From positions 448,890 through 512,889 of the forward strand of contig SCFE01000020.1 in the NCBI GenBank assembly GCA_004352715.1: a stretch of DNA of 64,000 nt, in the 5' to 3' direction. Origin of the DNA: Hofstenia miamia (taxonomy: Eukaryota; Xenacoelomorpha; Acoela). Positions 9,540 to 20,440 of this stretch are shown one piece after another. The notes below the pieces were generated by a model. The model was not told where the DNA came from. It made no database searches and saw only the letters and a list, made by a program, of their open reading frames with translations. Positions within the stretch are counted from its first letter, which is position 1; every line of letters starts with the position of its first letter. Made by a program: the position numbers and the translations under genes.

Positions 9540-10202
9540 TTTCATCTATTATTTTTTGTTTTTCCTTCTCATTTTCTTCTTTGTAATATTCATATTCTCT
9601 CTTGTGCTTGTCTCTCCTTTCAGATATTGTTTGTAATTCTTTCTACTTTTTCGTAAAATTCCATCTCATGGATTTGTATTTCTCCGTTTTTCCTCTTCTG
9701 TTGACTTGATTAGCCTGAGCTTTTCTTTTAACTGTTTGAGTTCCTGTGCTTGGATATTGTTATTTTCTATTAGCTGTCTGTTTTCTCTTTCTAGGTACTG
9801 ATACATCTTTTCCCATTTTTCATTTTGTTCAATGAACCTTTGTTCAACTCCACTAATTGTTGAGTTAGTCTTTTTACCTCCTGTTGGAATAGTTTGCTCT
9901 GTCTATCCATCCTTGAGCTCATGTCTGTTTTAATTTCCTTTATGAGGTTTTCTTTCTCTTCTTCCATTTTTTCAATTTTCATGTCAACTGCTCTATTTGT
10001 TTTTCAGCATCATTTCTGTCTCATGACTCTTTTTTAAGACTTTGTAAATTTCCTGTGGACTTGTTTCTGGGGACATATGAATTGTTTGCAGTTCCATTGT
10101 GGGGGACTGATCTGTTCCATCAGTGTGTGGTGTCAATCTTGATGCAACTACTACTCTGGTTTGGGTTTTTTTCACGCTTCCTTTTTTATTTCTATTCGTC
10201 AT
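9540..10202 (-). pseudogene. Gypsy gag N-terminal coiled-coil region (unit 1)
   Basis: Minus-strand frames 10202-9993 and 9982-9791 encode a basic start (TNRNKKGSVKKTQTRVV), then a heptad-rich stretch (KEIKTDMSSRMDRQSKLF, VKRLTQQLVELNK). This is likely a coiled coil preceding the capsid. A one-base difference separates the two frames around 9985. The same arrangement occurs at 36626-36234 in unit 2, where the coiled-coil frame is intact for 77 codons. N-terminal coiled coils are common in LTR-element Gag. Confidence 0.5.
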
Positions 10203-10291
10203 TAGTTATTTTTTCTTTGTAAGTAGTGGTTTTTCCCTTATGGTTTGGATTCTTCCTTTTCAATGATATGCATCTCAGTTAGGTATATTGA

Positions 10292-10531
10292 CTAGTTGAC
10301 TTTTCCTTCCTTTTGATTTTTCAGTAAGTTTGATTGCTCATTATACGCAGTAGTTCTTCCCTTCAAGGAGTGCCAGTAACAAAGGTTTTTATCTTCCTGA
10401 ATTTTGCTGCTGATTCTCCTTGATGATATTTTCCTATGTGGCAAAGAAATCAATCTTAAAGGCACTTTCTGAGGATCTTTGTAACCTGTCATGGTCACCA
10501 TGTAGCATCTCCTACCAGGTCCAATATCCAT
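10292..10531 (-). CDS. First ORF of the gypsy element, starting inside the LTR (unit 1)
   Basis: A 79-codon frame begins ATGGATATTGGACC within the LTR, crosses the LTR end (10501) and the primer-binding site, and continues KDPQKVPLRLISLPHRK to a stop at 10292. The paralogue at 37014-36775 keeps the whole frame with only a few substitutions (MDIGPSWRYY versus MDIGPGRRCY). It is probably the N-terminus of Gag or a short leader ORF. No domain is recognised. Preservation of the frame in both units is notable because the rest of gag/pol is broken. Confidence 0.45.
   Translation of the reverse strand: MDIGPGRRCYMVTMTGYKDPQKVPLRLISLPHRKISSRRISSKIQEDKNLCYWHSLKGRTTAYNEQSNLLKNQKEGKVN
10485..10500 (-). 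promoter_or_regulatory. Primer-binding site of the gypsy element (unit 1)
   Basis: Immediately inside the 5' LTR the minus strand reads TGGTGACCATGACAGG. A PBS starting TGG is the complement of the tRNA 3' CCA. The same site is at 36968-36983 in unit 2 and, as TGGCGACCATGACAG, next to the LTR at 31299. The priming tRNA was not identified. Confidence 0.6.
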
Positions 10532-11597
10532 TTATCCAAATCTAGTTCTGTGGTTCTATAGTAACCTGGTGGGCAGCGATCTAACTGTCCTTGACTGCTT
10601 TGCACTTTATTAAAATTTCTCCAATAACTGTAATTAACAGACACATTAATAATCACTATTTAGGTGAAGTAGCTCAGCAGTGCTCCTAATGATTGGGCAT
10701 CTGCTCAACGCTGCTTTCCATGTCAGCAACAGATTCTAATTTCTCAGAAGTATCTCCAAAACTCATCTCAAAGTATTTAATTGTGTGTGTCCTAACCTAT
10801 GATGGCCCTTACTAAAGATCAGACAACTCGATTTAAGGTCTATTTTGTAGAATGTGTTGTTGTGCTTTCATTTCAATAAATAGTCTGGCATAATTTTCTT
10901 GCAACCTGACTTGGCACTAGCTGCTCCGTTAATAAGGTAGCTTAATTAATATATTGCCGTTACTAGAAATATATTGGCATTCAAATTACTTGGTAAATAA
11001 ATAGCAGCTTCCAAACCTACATGTAAGATAATTAATATAACAAATGGTCTCATTATTGGTCACTTTATAGTCAACAATTTGGATCTAGAAAAAGAATTAT
11101 TAAATAACCTACATTTGGCAAACTAGCCATTTATTGAGTTTATTATTGAATACATGTTCAGATACAATCTGTAGTCAGCTGATCAAAAACTCCTAGTCGT
11201 ACACCTAACTTAAGTGCATTCATGATAAGGGGCGAAGAACCTAAAATCATTCCCGCCATGGGATCCTGACCACTACTCAACACAAATTGTTTAGCTTGAC
11301 ATTTATAATAATTAATCAAACCAGATAATAGAGCAAAATAAGTTTTCCAAAGAATATACTTCAACAATTGTTCCTATTTATACTCTAAATCAAAATAGTA
11401 CCTGTCAATTTGAATTTTTAAATTAACTAGACACATGCCTAGTTTGCTAAAAATAACAAGAAGCGATTTCACCTTCAAAGTTTTACCAAACTGTTTTATC
11501 GACAAGCACAATTCATCATCTAAGTTGCTTAATTATTTTTAACATCTTTCTTCATTCGATCTTAGTCTCAGCAGCTTATTTGATGGATTATGCTACA
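10501..11597 (-). mobile_element. 5' LTR (subfamily A) of the unit 1 gypsy element
   Basis: On the minus strand the LTR starts TGTAGCATAATCC (11597) and ends GGAGATGCTACA (10501), 1097 bp. The PBS and gag follow directly, which fixes it as the 5' LTR. It aligns with 36984-38127. No matching 3' LTR was found at the pol end, where unit 1 breaks into the Penelope remnant near 2.5 kb. Confidence 0.8.
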
Positions 11598-12190
11598 GGA
11601 GGATTTAGAAAACAAGGTTCCACCAGAATTTTTTCAGGATGCATTTGATCACGATATAGTTGTGTGTTATGAAACAATGACAAATGAAGTTTGTATCAAA
11701 ACTCAATTCTAGATGTAATATTTGCATGGAAAACAAGTGTTATATTAAACATAGTGATTTATTTAACATCGGAGATCGAGGTGGGCTTTAATTGTGATAT
11801 GGGCTTACGAAGTTTTCTAGAATTTAGAAAATCTTATTATTTTTACTGAATCTCACAGTATATGAATCATACTTATATGTTCATTCATGGGTACATTGCC
11901 ACAAGACCTACAGCTCAACTGCAACTGTGATCAAGAACAAATAATTTCCGATGCTTTCAAATATTTTGAAACAATTTTTTGTAAATTAAAATATTTGTAT
12001 TATGAATTTTGTAATAGTATTAATTGTGTTGGGAAAGGTGAAGAAATATTAATTTGATTTTATTTTGTCAGTTATAATTTTATGGTGAAATTTTATCAAA
12101 AATGTGAGAAATTGCATGAAAATATAAGTAAACAAACTGAATAAATTGTGGTGAATGCTTTATAAATGCGTATAACACTGCTGCTAAGTC
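11144..12190. repeat. First copy of a contig-end duplication
   Basis: These 1047 bases reappear at 12192-13238 with one difference noticed (a/g near 11531/12579), separated only by a single N at 12191. The second copy is an unmerged contig overlap rather than biology; unit 2 has the segment once (38.1-38.7 kb). Confidence 0.85.
11590..11712 (+). pseudogene. LTR-abutting short ORF, host-exon candidate (unit 1)
   Basis: An ATG in the last bases of the inverted LTR opens a frame MLQEDLENKVPPEFF followed by FDHDIVVCYETMTNEVC and a TAG at 11710-11712. The paralogue at 38120-38248 has the same frame, reads TGG instead of TAG here, and stops six bases later. Codon-like conservation and a clean break exactly at the LTR boundary suggest that gypsy inserted into, or next to, a coding exon. 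No family is recognised. Confidence 0.35.
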
Positions 12191-13238
12191 NTATTGAATA
12201 CATGTTCAGATACAATCTGTAGTCAGCTGATCAAAAACTCCTAGTCGTACACCTAACTTAAGTGCATTCATGATAAGGGGCGAAGAACCTAAAATCATTC
12301 CCGCCATGGGATCCTGACCACTACTCAACACAAATTGTTTAGCTTGACATTTATAATAATTAATCAAACCAGATAATAGAGCAAAATAAGTTTTCCAAAG
12401 AATATACTTCAACAATTGTTCCTATTTATACTCTAAATCAAAATAGTACCTGTCAATTTGAATTTTTAAATTAACTAGACACATGCCTAGTTTGCTAAAA
12501 ATAACAAGAAGCGATTTCACCTTCAAAGTTTTACCAAACTGTTTTATCGACAAGCACAATTCATCATCTAAGTTGCTTGATTATTTTTAACATCTTTCTT
12601 CATTCGATCTTAGTCTCAGCAGCTTATTTGATGGATTATGCTACAGGAGGATTTAGAAAACAAGGTTCCACCAGAATTTTTTCAGGATGCATTTGATCAC
12701 GATATAGTTGTGTGTTATGAAACAATGACAAATGAAGTTTGTATCAAAACTCAATTCTAGATGTAATATTTGCATGGAAAACAAGTGTTATATTAAACAT
12801 AGTGATTTATTTAACATCGGAGATCGAGGTGGGCTTTAATTGTGATATGGGCTTACGAAGTTTTCTAGAATTTAGAAAATCTTATTATTTTTACTGAATC
12901 TCACAGTATATGAATCATACTTATATGTTCATTCATGGGTACATTGCCACAAGACCTACAGCTCAACTGCAACTGTGATCAAGAACAAATAATTTCCGAT
13001 GCTTTCAAATATTTTGAAACAATTTTTTGTAAATTAAAATATTTGTATTATGAATTTTGTAATAGTATTAATTGTGTTGGGAAAGGTGAAGAAATATTAA
13101 TTTGATTTTATTTTGTCAGTTATAATTTTATGGTGAAATTTTATCAAAAATGTGAGAAATTGCATGAAAATATAAGTAAACAAACTGAATAAATTGTGGT
13201 GAATGCTTTATAAATGCGTATAACACTGCTGCTAAGTC
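12191..13238. other. Single-N join and second copy of the contig-end duplication
   Basis: Base 12191 is N. 12192-13238 repeats 11144-12190, including most of the LTR 5' part and the LTR-abutting ORF (here about 12638-12760). Features in it should not be counted separately. Confidence 0.85.
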
Positions 13239-13499
13239 TTTGAAATAGTTTCAAAGTGAGTGTTAAGCTGGTGATAAGTTTTGCAAGAGCGTTTTTATCT
13301 TACAATTTCAAAAAGTCCTTTCAAAGTTATTGAATCTTTTATAAAATTATATTACGGTTTGAGCTGTTGGATTTAATTGTTGAGAAACTTTGTTTAGTGA
13401 AAATATACTTAATTGTAAAGAAAATGAGACTCAGAAAATACAAGTTTTCTCAAAATCGGTTTAAAACAAATTCAATGCATTTACCAGATAATCAGTTAA

Positions 13500-13887
13500 A
13501 GATGGAATAATTTTCCTTAGTTTTCAATGCATTGCAACAAATGTCTGAACATCGAGTTGCTAAAATTTATATTTGTTTCTGTCATGATTAAATGTTGGGA
13601 TTCTTGAACATATTTAATCTATTCTTGCTTTGCCCTTGGATTTTTCTTCTCAACATCGTCTTTCAAATGCAAGGCTCTTGTCTGGAAAAGTTAGGAGAAA
13701 ACTTTCGGATTTGAATGTTGATATCTTGAAACCTGAGAAGTATGGCAGTTGCCCCAGAATCAAACCGTCTCGATAGCGTGCGTTTGTTTGTGTAACCAGG
13801 GATATTTTCGACCACTTGACAGTACTTCTGCCTATGAATTAGGTCTGAACCATCCAGAAATTCTTTTCCTAAAATTTGTGTCTCACG
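13500..13887 (-). pseudogene. Decayed coding relic, unidentified (unit 1)
   Basis: On the minus strand a 74-codon open stretch runs 13887-13663 (RETQILGKEFLDGSDL, HRQKYCQVVENIPGY, LLRFQDINIQI). It shifts frame near 13680 into DDVEKKNPRAKQE, where a TAG ends it. The unit 2 copy (39381-39003) has the same two frames, with the second open for 54 codons (FIKYVQESQHLI..). Composition and paralogue conservation look protein-like. No upstream start or domain was recognised, and the family is unknown. Confidence 0.35.
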
Positions 13888-14632
13888 TTTTTTGAAATAA
13901 GATATATATTATAAAAATACAGCTGTAAAATTTAGAGCCGCCATTGGACCTATTTAGGAGTAAAACTCTGGTAAATGATTATTGTGAATTATTAAATATT
14001 ATAATGCAAACAAGGGTGCAAGAATCTGAATAATGCATTCAAGCAATATACTGTAGAATCATTTTTTTTGAAGAAGTAATTTAATAAATACTTAAATTGC
14101 AATAAAATTCGCTGCAATGATAAAATTAATTATGAACAATAAACGTATTTTGTGACAAACACCAATAAACTTTAGCGATTTTGGCTTAAAATAATAGTAT
14201 AAGTACAATTTAATTGCGGTAATTTTACATAATTACTAAAATTATGTTGGTAACTCTTTGTAGGTAATGAATAATCGTTTTACTGAAGTTGGCAAAAGAA
14301 GTAGTTGCAATCATCTACTAGAGATAGTAAATATCTTCAGAATGTGCTGAATCTAGGTTAATTCTAATAGCGTTTGCAATTAATAGCAACTGAACAAGAA
14401 CAAAACATGAAGAACGCATAAAAAGGGTTTCCTTAGAAAAATTGTAAATATACATCTACAGTATATTCTTGCTTTGTGCACACAATTTCAATTCGTAAGA
14501 CGGAAAAGCATTGCACACCCATTGAAACCTCTGTTAAATTAAAGTTATTTCAAGTTCTTAAAATTTGTAAAGCGATTGGCTGTGTGCTACATCTTGAAAA
14601 AATTCAGAGTTTGAGTTTGAGATCATGATTAA

Positions 14633-14849
14633 ATGGGCAATACCACTTTATTATTACAATACTTAGTTTTTTTTGGTATTGGAACTTATTATGGTTGTTG
14701 TGTGCTAGTGCTAGTCCATGGAGATGGATTTCAGAAATATCATTGGAAGTAATAAGCAATCTTTTGAATCGACTATTAGAAGCGCATACATGTTAAGTTT
14801 ACGCCGTAACAAGAAATGCTGTTCACCTTTCGGTAGTTATAAAGAGTAA
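14633..14849 (+). CDS. Two overlapping short ORFs conserved in both units (unit 1 copy)
   Basis: ORF one (14633-14752, 39 codons) begins MGNTTLLLQYLV and is hydrophobic through about residue 28, like a signal anchor. ORF two (14718-14849, 43 codons, different frame) ends SLRRNKKCCSPFGSY. In unit 2 (40187-40300 and to 40397) both frames stay open, with indels of 6 and 12 bases that keep phase. Function is unknown. They could be ends of one frameshifted gene or coincidental open frames in AT-rich DNA. Confidence 0.25.
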
Positions 14850-15121
14850 AACTATTATCATAAGAGCACCTCCTTCAGCGAAGTAGTTGATATTTTTTTA
14901 CTACATATCATATAAACATAGTACTCGAATCTACTGGCTCATCACCAAAATGAAAGATCCGGTTTTACAATTTTATAAAACAGGAATACAGTAGAAATAT
15001 ATATAAATCAAATTTTTGAATAAATATATTCTTTTGTTTAAGCAGCAGGTTAAACAAATATGTTAAGCTTTAGTTTACATACGACACTACATTTTTAATT
15101 GTAATATACGTATATATATAT

Positions 15122-15406
15122 NNNNNNNNNNNNNNNNNNNNNNNNNNNNNNNNNNNNNNNNNNNNNNNNNNNNNNNNNNNNNNNNNNNNNNNNNNNNNNN
15201 NNNNNNNNNNNNNNNNNNNNNNNNNNNNNNNNNNNNNNNNNNNNNNNNNNNNNNNNNNNNNNNNNNNNNNNNNNNNNNNNNNNNNNNNNNNNNNNNNNNN
15301 NNNNNNNNNNNNNNNNNNNNNNNNNNNNNNNNNNNNNNNNNNNNNNNNNNNNNNNNNNNNNNNNNNNNNNNNNNNNNNNNNNNNNNNNNNNNNNNNNNNN
15401 NNNNNN
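15122..15406. other. Assembly gap (N) bordered by (TA)n
   Basis: 285 undetermined bases flanked on both sides by TA repeats. Unit 2 has only a short TA run at about 40651-40663, so the unsequenced part is an expanded microsatellite rather than unique DNA. Confidence 0.95.
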
Positions 15407-15439
<33 letters not shown>

Positions 15440-15818
15440 TTATGTTATCCTTAATAAAGTAGAGCAAAACTGCAGGATTCACTTTGACTTTCTTCAGTTT
15501 ATCAAAATATTTGGTACTTAACTTCTCTATATTTCTAAACATTTAACCCGCATTTTTATGATAAAAATTACATACATTGCTTTTCAATGAAGACACTTTT
15601 GTCTAATAGATTTTAAAAATAATTGTATCTCATGACAGAAGAACATGCTATGCTTCCAACCGTAATGAAAAAACAAATATTTGAAGTTACATTTATAATT
15701 TTAACACTAAAACAGCGAGCACTCCTTTGATAATATATTTAGATTTCATTTTTCAAATGCGAAAATTAATGAATAGAAACAAAATTTTTAATAAAAACCG
15801 CAAATTCAATTAGATTAT

Positions 15819-16955
15819 TATAACATCCTCCACCAGGAACTATTACTGTTGTCTTTTGTTACTTTATAACATCAGTTGTATATTTGCGGGTAGGGATTTA
15901 CTAACTTAACACTGCGTTAGCTTTTATGTATTTCTGTTAACTTAATCTAACGAGATTTAACTGTTCACTATTTAGGTGATGAAGCCCGCAGCATCTCCTC
16001 CAAATGATCGATAGTGGGCATCCGCCTGAAGCCAATATCCACATCCAGTTTCACTTGTTCACCGATGATCCACTTGATTGACTTCCACCTCTCAGCTCAT
16101 CGATATAACTTATGTGTACCCTATCCTAGCTCGGTGTATACTCAAGACAAGACACAATTCGACCTAATCTCTCTTCTTGTAAAAGTGTTCCATGTTAATG
16201 CAACCTGATTTGTCACTAGCTGCGTTATTAATATTACATTTAGCCATTACCGAAATATATTGGCTTTAATAACTAATTTAATACTTAGCAGCTTCCCAAC
16301 TTACATTTAATAATTAATACATGCATGGTCTCATTATTGGTCACATTATAGTCAATAATTTGGATCTAAAATAATTCCTAGGTTTCGGCTATTCAACTGT
16401 ATTTCGAATTTATTTATTTTTAATACGCATGTAGTAAATGATCGATAGTCAACTAAACGAGAATAAAACTCCTATACCTAACATAAGTGCACTTTCGTGA
16501 TCTGGCACAAAGACCCTAGAATCGATCTCGTGATGGATCCAGACCATTACTAAACACAACTTGTTTAGCTTGACATTGTATTAAATATCCAAAATGTATC
16601 GAAGAAACAATATAAGAATGCTAAATGAATTTCTTTATCAATTGCTTACATTAAATTTAATCTATTTATAGGATTTTGGAAAAGTACCTGTCGATTTCAA
16701 ATTTAAACTGTTCGTCTGCCAAGATGGTGGTTAAAAATAATGGAAGCGATTTTGCCCCCTTTGTTTCGACAAAAATATTATTATCGACAAATACTAATCT
16801 CTAATTAATGATACTTGTTCTTGCTTAGTTGCATAATAGAAACTAATCTAAGCTGATCACATATTTTTACAATGTGTTTTTAGTCATAATTGTTTTATAT
16901 CTTATTCTTCTTCTTAATCGACGTTGGCAGCTTAGTTAATTTGGATGATGCTACA
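15819..16955 (-). mobile_element. Solo LTR (subfamily B), 1137 bp, second unit 1-specific insertion
   Basis: On the minus strand it starts TGTAGCATCATCC (16955) and ends GGATGTTATA (15819, last bases decayed). ttat flanks it at 15815-15818 and 16956-16959. Unit 2 reads gattatcagcataattgg across the same point (41050-41067) with no insertion. It is the reverse-oriented relative of 7916-9003. It also splits one arm of a long inverted repeat. Confidence 0.85.
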
Positions 16956-16959
16956 TTAT

Positions 16960-19600
16960 CAACATAATTGGAAGTATATGTACCTGCTAGTTTTTTTATC
17001 TAAATGAATGATGAAGCAAACAAAAATATTTATATGTCATTTTGAACTATCATCGCATTAACTAAATTATGCAATTATGCTTGTTATGTCTCAGAATTTG
17101 CAAGCCAATTATAACTTAGAGAATACGTGGTAAAGATGTCCAAAATAACCATTTGAGTGACGATGCAAAATGGGAAACATTGAGAAAATGATTTAACAAA
17201 TTCAAAACTATTTTATAGAAAAATATGAAAAATGTGATCATTGACATTGTCAACTGAAAGAGGTTGCATAAGAAGATGCTTTCCCACAGATTAAAATATA
17301 TTAGCGATTGTGCAATATTATTCCTTACTATTTTTATGAATCGTAGTCCCCATAAATTTTGTTGGGGGTGGGTGGTTGCAAATACAGAATATGGGGGTTG
17401 CCAATCTAGAATATGCAGGGACGTTGTTCTACTAAAAAATTTTTCCACACTTCATAACTAGAAGTAAACATCACAAATTCTCAAGAAACAGTTCATTGAG
17501 AACTAAAAATTGTCGGATTTCCTAAAAAGAATTTGCGAAAAATCCACCTTTAAGGAAGGCTTACAGGATTATGGCAATGGAAATGGAATGAAAATGGAAA
17601 TCATTTTATGGAATGGAATTTATGGAGATTCAATTTCAAAAAAGGCTTTCTCGACGATATAGAAAGTGTTCAAAACTCCTAAAATGTATTTAAGTATAAG
17701 TAAAGCTTCAAAGAACAGTCACAAAGTGCATTAAAATAACCAATATTAGTCTGAATCAAACAAAGCATAGCGAATACAATGACAAAATTTGGTTATAATC
17801 TCAAATGCCATTGGTTAAGCAATTCTAGCTTCCATGATTTCTAATATTTTAAAGACCGAACCTGTTTGTGTCATCTTACACTCGTTACTAATTCTGGTTC
17901 CAACTCTGTATATACATATGTATATACATTTTTTAGTATTTAATTGCAATTAATATAATTATCTAGAGAAAGTTTCTGATGCAAATGAGTTCACTGCATG
18001 AATTTTTCCATATTTCATCGCCTGCATATATAACTTTAATTCTTATTCAATTATGAATATGGATGGAACTGAAATTAATTAAAATAACTACTCGAAATGA
18101 AAGGCATTACAAAATTCTATTATGTGTACCTTAGCAGATTCAATAAAAAGTATTGCACGAGTCTGAACTGAATCAAATTTATGTTCACATTATAGTCAAT
18201 TTGACGAACTACTAGTAAAATTCAATGGGACCACTCAGCGCAATAGGATTTACTTGTAACTGTTCCATGAATTTGGGATTAATATTGGCTTGGAACCACG
18301 GATTTCAGAATGTTTCAAATAGTGTTTCCAATTTTGATTATAATAGAAGTCATACTGTTGGATCAATAGAATTTTTGAACCCGGAGATGGTTCCAAGCCA
18401 AATGGGACTAAATACAACTGCAACCTGTAAAATTTTCACCCCCCAGAACCGTAAGCACTAGCTCTAAAAATTATGGAAGTATGTTGAAATTCATGGAAAA
18501 ATATAAAATTGTTTTCAAAATAGTTGTGGAAAATGAATGGAAATGGAAAGGAATCACATTTCTATATGCAAGCCTAACATAACTTTCTATTTAAGTTGTT
18601 TTGAAGTTATAAAAATAATATTTTTCATGTGCAATTGTGATTCAAACATTTTAACAAATACCATTACTCCATATGGTGTAATTGGTTACTAAAATTCAAT
18701 AGATTAAATGGTCAATAAAACTTTTTATAATTTCCAGTAGATCTCACATACATTCCACCTTTTTGTGTAATATTAGAATATAAGGAATTTACAGTTGGTA
18801 GAGATGTTAATTGAGTTGACTAAACAATATATTCTCCATTCCAAAAATCCAAACAACAGTGATCCCCGATAGCAAAGCAACGTGGTATTCTGGTAAATAT
18901 GCGTTGCACAGTCGTTTAGAATTTTTGTCACATTTTTGTAAAAGTTATGGTTGCAAACTATTTGCGATGTAGCTAAACAACCGATTTAGGCGGGGCCGGC
19001 AATTTACTGGCATGCAGGGGCTTGGACATTTCAAGAAAGGCCGGCAAAATTACTGGCCGTTTACTGGGCAAAATTAAAAAAAATAGTTTTTTTATCTGAT
19101 GACGAGTAGGGAATATTTTGCTTTTTATGGAACTAACAATTAATAATATTAATAGAAGTTGTTTACAATAAAGAAAATTTAATCTGATGGATTTCCACTA
19201 GAGAAATTTAGAGACTGCATAAAAATAAAGAAACTACATGTAGAATGCTTGTATTTTTTAATATTGAATGGAGCACTCAAAATATTTGAACGATTTTTTG
19301 TTGCGAACACATTCAAACTCAAATGTCAGTAAAAAAGTCAAACAAATCCTACTAGAGGAGAATTTATGTTTGCCCTTAGCGTAAAAAATTTAAATTTGTT
19401 CATTTGTTTATTTACTTATATATTAATCAATGTTAAGTGATGCTGAACTCTATAACAATTTAAATCATAATAATTGATGATGTTACTCTTAGTTTTATAA
19501 ATCTAAACTATAATACAAAAATATACTAATTAAATTAATTGAAAAATGAAAAAGTGATTAAAGTTACACCAAAAAATTGATATATAGAAACATCAAAATT
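16960..19600. other. Duplicated non-coding flank, unit 1
   Basis: Matches 41053-43540 in unit 2 in order and orientation. It holds only short open frames, a locally GC-rich patch at about 18990-19075 (GGGGCCGGCAATTTACTGG and related halves), and purine-rich runs of ATGGAAATGGAA type near 17570-17640 and 18520-18560. No gene was recognised. Confidence 0.6.
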
Positions 19601-19639
19601 GTGCTTTGCTTGGAATATTGTTGCAATAGTTTGAAATTT

Positions 19640-20100
19640 GCGTTATGCAATATTGTCCACTCAGCACCTTCTGTGATGATTTGGGTGACATAACTGAGAA
19701 TGGGCGTGCTGGTCTGCATTTGGTCTTCACAGCGAGACAATTACAGCCAACGCCTACCTCAAAATAATTCAGGAGAAAGTTCCCATGTTTATGCAGCTTC
19801 GCGGAATATCTGTACTACAACAAAATGGTGCTCCTTGCCACAGCGCCAAAGTTGTGAAACAATGGATTGCATCACAAGACTTTCGGCTGCTTGCGTACTG
19901 GCCGGGAAACTCCCCAGACCTCAAAGTCATAGAAAATTGCTGGCATCACATCAAAAACTGTCTGAGGAAGCGCCAATGCACATCACTCGACGACTGAAGG
20001 AGCAAATTAAAGTGGTATGGTGCACAGAGATTACTGATTATTATTGTAAAAAGCATTGCTGCGTGTTTGGCCAATAATGGCGGACATACAAAATATTAGT
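19640..20100 (+). pseudogene. Tc1-like transposase, C-terminal half (unit 1)
   Basis: 19785-19997 encodes LRGISVLQQNGAPCHSAKVV, then YWPGNSPDLKVIENCWHHIK. These are the second and third catalytic blocks of Tc1-family DDE/D transposases (QQDGAPCHxA and NSPDLNxIENxWxxxK). The second Asp is Asn here (QQN), while unit 2 keeps QQD. A one-base loss near 19728 disrupts the upstream WG..GR.GLHF block, and further changes break the frame after 19997. The N-terminal DNA-binding domain is absent. Confidence 0.85.
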
Positions 20101-20199
20101 AAGTTTTTCTGAATTACCTATTTACTTTTTACATGGTGTGATCATATTGTTTCTAAATTGTGCTGTTATATTGCTTCTACATTGCGTTTTTAGTGTAAA

Positions 20200-20253
20200 A
20201 CACAAAAATTTCTAAATTTAGAAAGTGTTCCCAAATTTTTTGTCAGTACTGTA
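20200..20253. repeat. Right terminal repeat of the Tc1-like element (unit 1)
   Basis: The reverse complement reads TACAGTACTGACAAAAAATT and then TGGGAACAC, a common Tc1-type terminus with the flanking TA at 20252-20253. The left terminus was not found, so the element is 5'-truncated. The unit 2 terminus at 44980-45008 is partly eroded. Confidence 0.6.
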
Positions 20254-20266
20254 TATATATATATAT

Positions 20267-20407
20267 NNNNNNNNNNNNNNNNNNNNNNNNNNNNNNNNNN
20301 NNNNNNNNNNNNNNNNNNNNNNNNNNNNNNNNNNNNNNNNNNNNNNNNNNNNNNNNNNNNNNNNNNNNNNNNNNNNNNNNNNNNNNNNNNNNNNNNNNNN
20401 NNNNNNN
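20267..20407. other. Assembly gap (N) bordered by (TA)n
   Basis: 141 undetermined bases within a TA microsatellite directly after the Tc1 right end. Unit 2 has no such run at this point. Confidence 0.95.

Positions 20408-20440
<33 letters not shown>

Noticed and set aside
9414-9656. Hydrophobic plus-strand frames opposite gag (also 35895-36193, 34737-35259, 28344-28907 minus)
   Set aside because: Antisense shadows of Lys/Glu-rich coding sequence produce Phe/Leu/Ser-rich frames resembling membrane proteins.
11158-12415. Duplicate 69-codon minus frames at 11158-11367 and 12206-12415
   Set aside because: They lie within the LTR and are duplicated only because of the contig-end overlap; no protein features.
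13660-13690. A 21-base intron (GT..CAG) explaining the frame change in the coding relic
   Set aside because: Removing 21 bases does not change phase, and the unit 2 copy lacks the donor and acceptor; simple frameshift is more likely.
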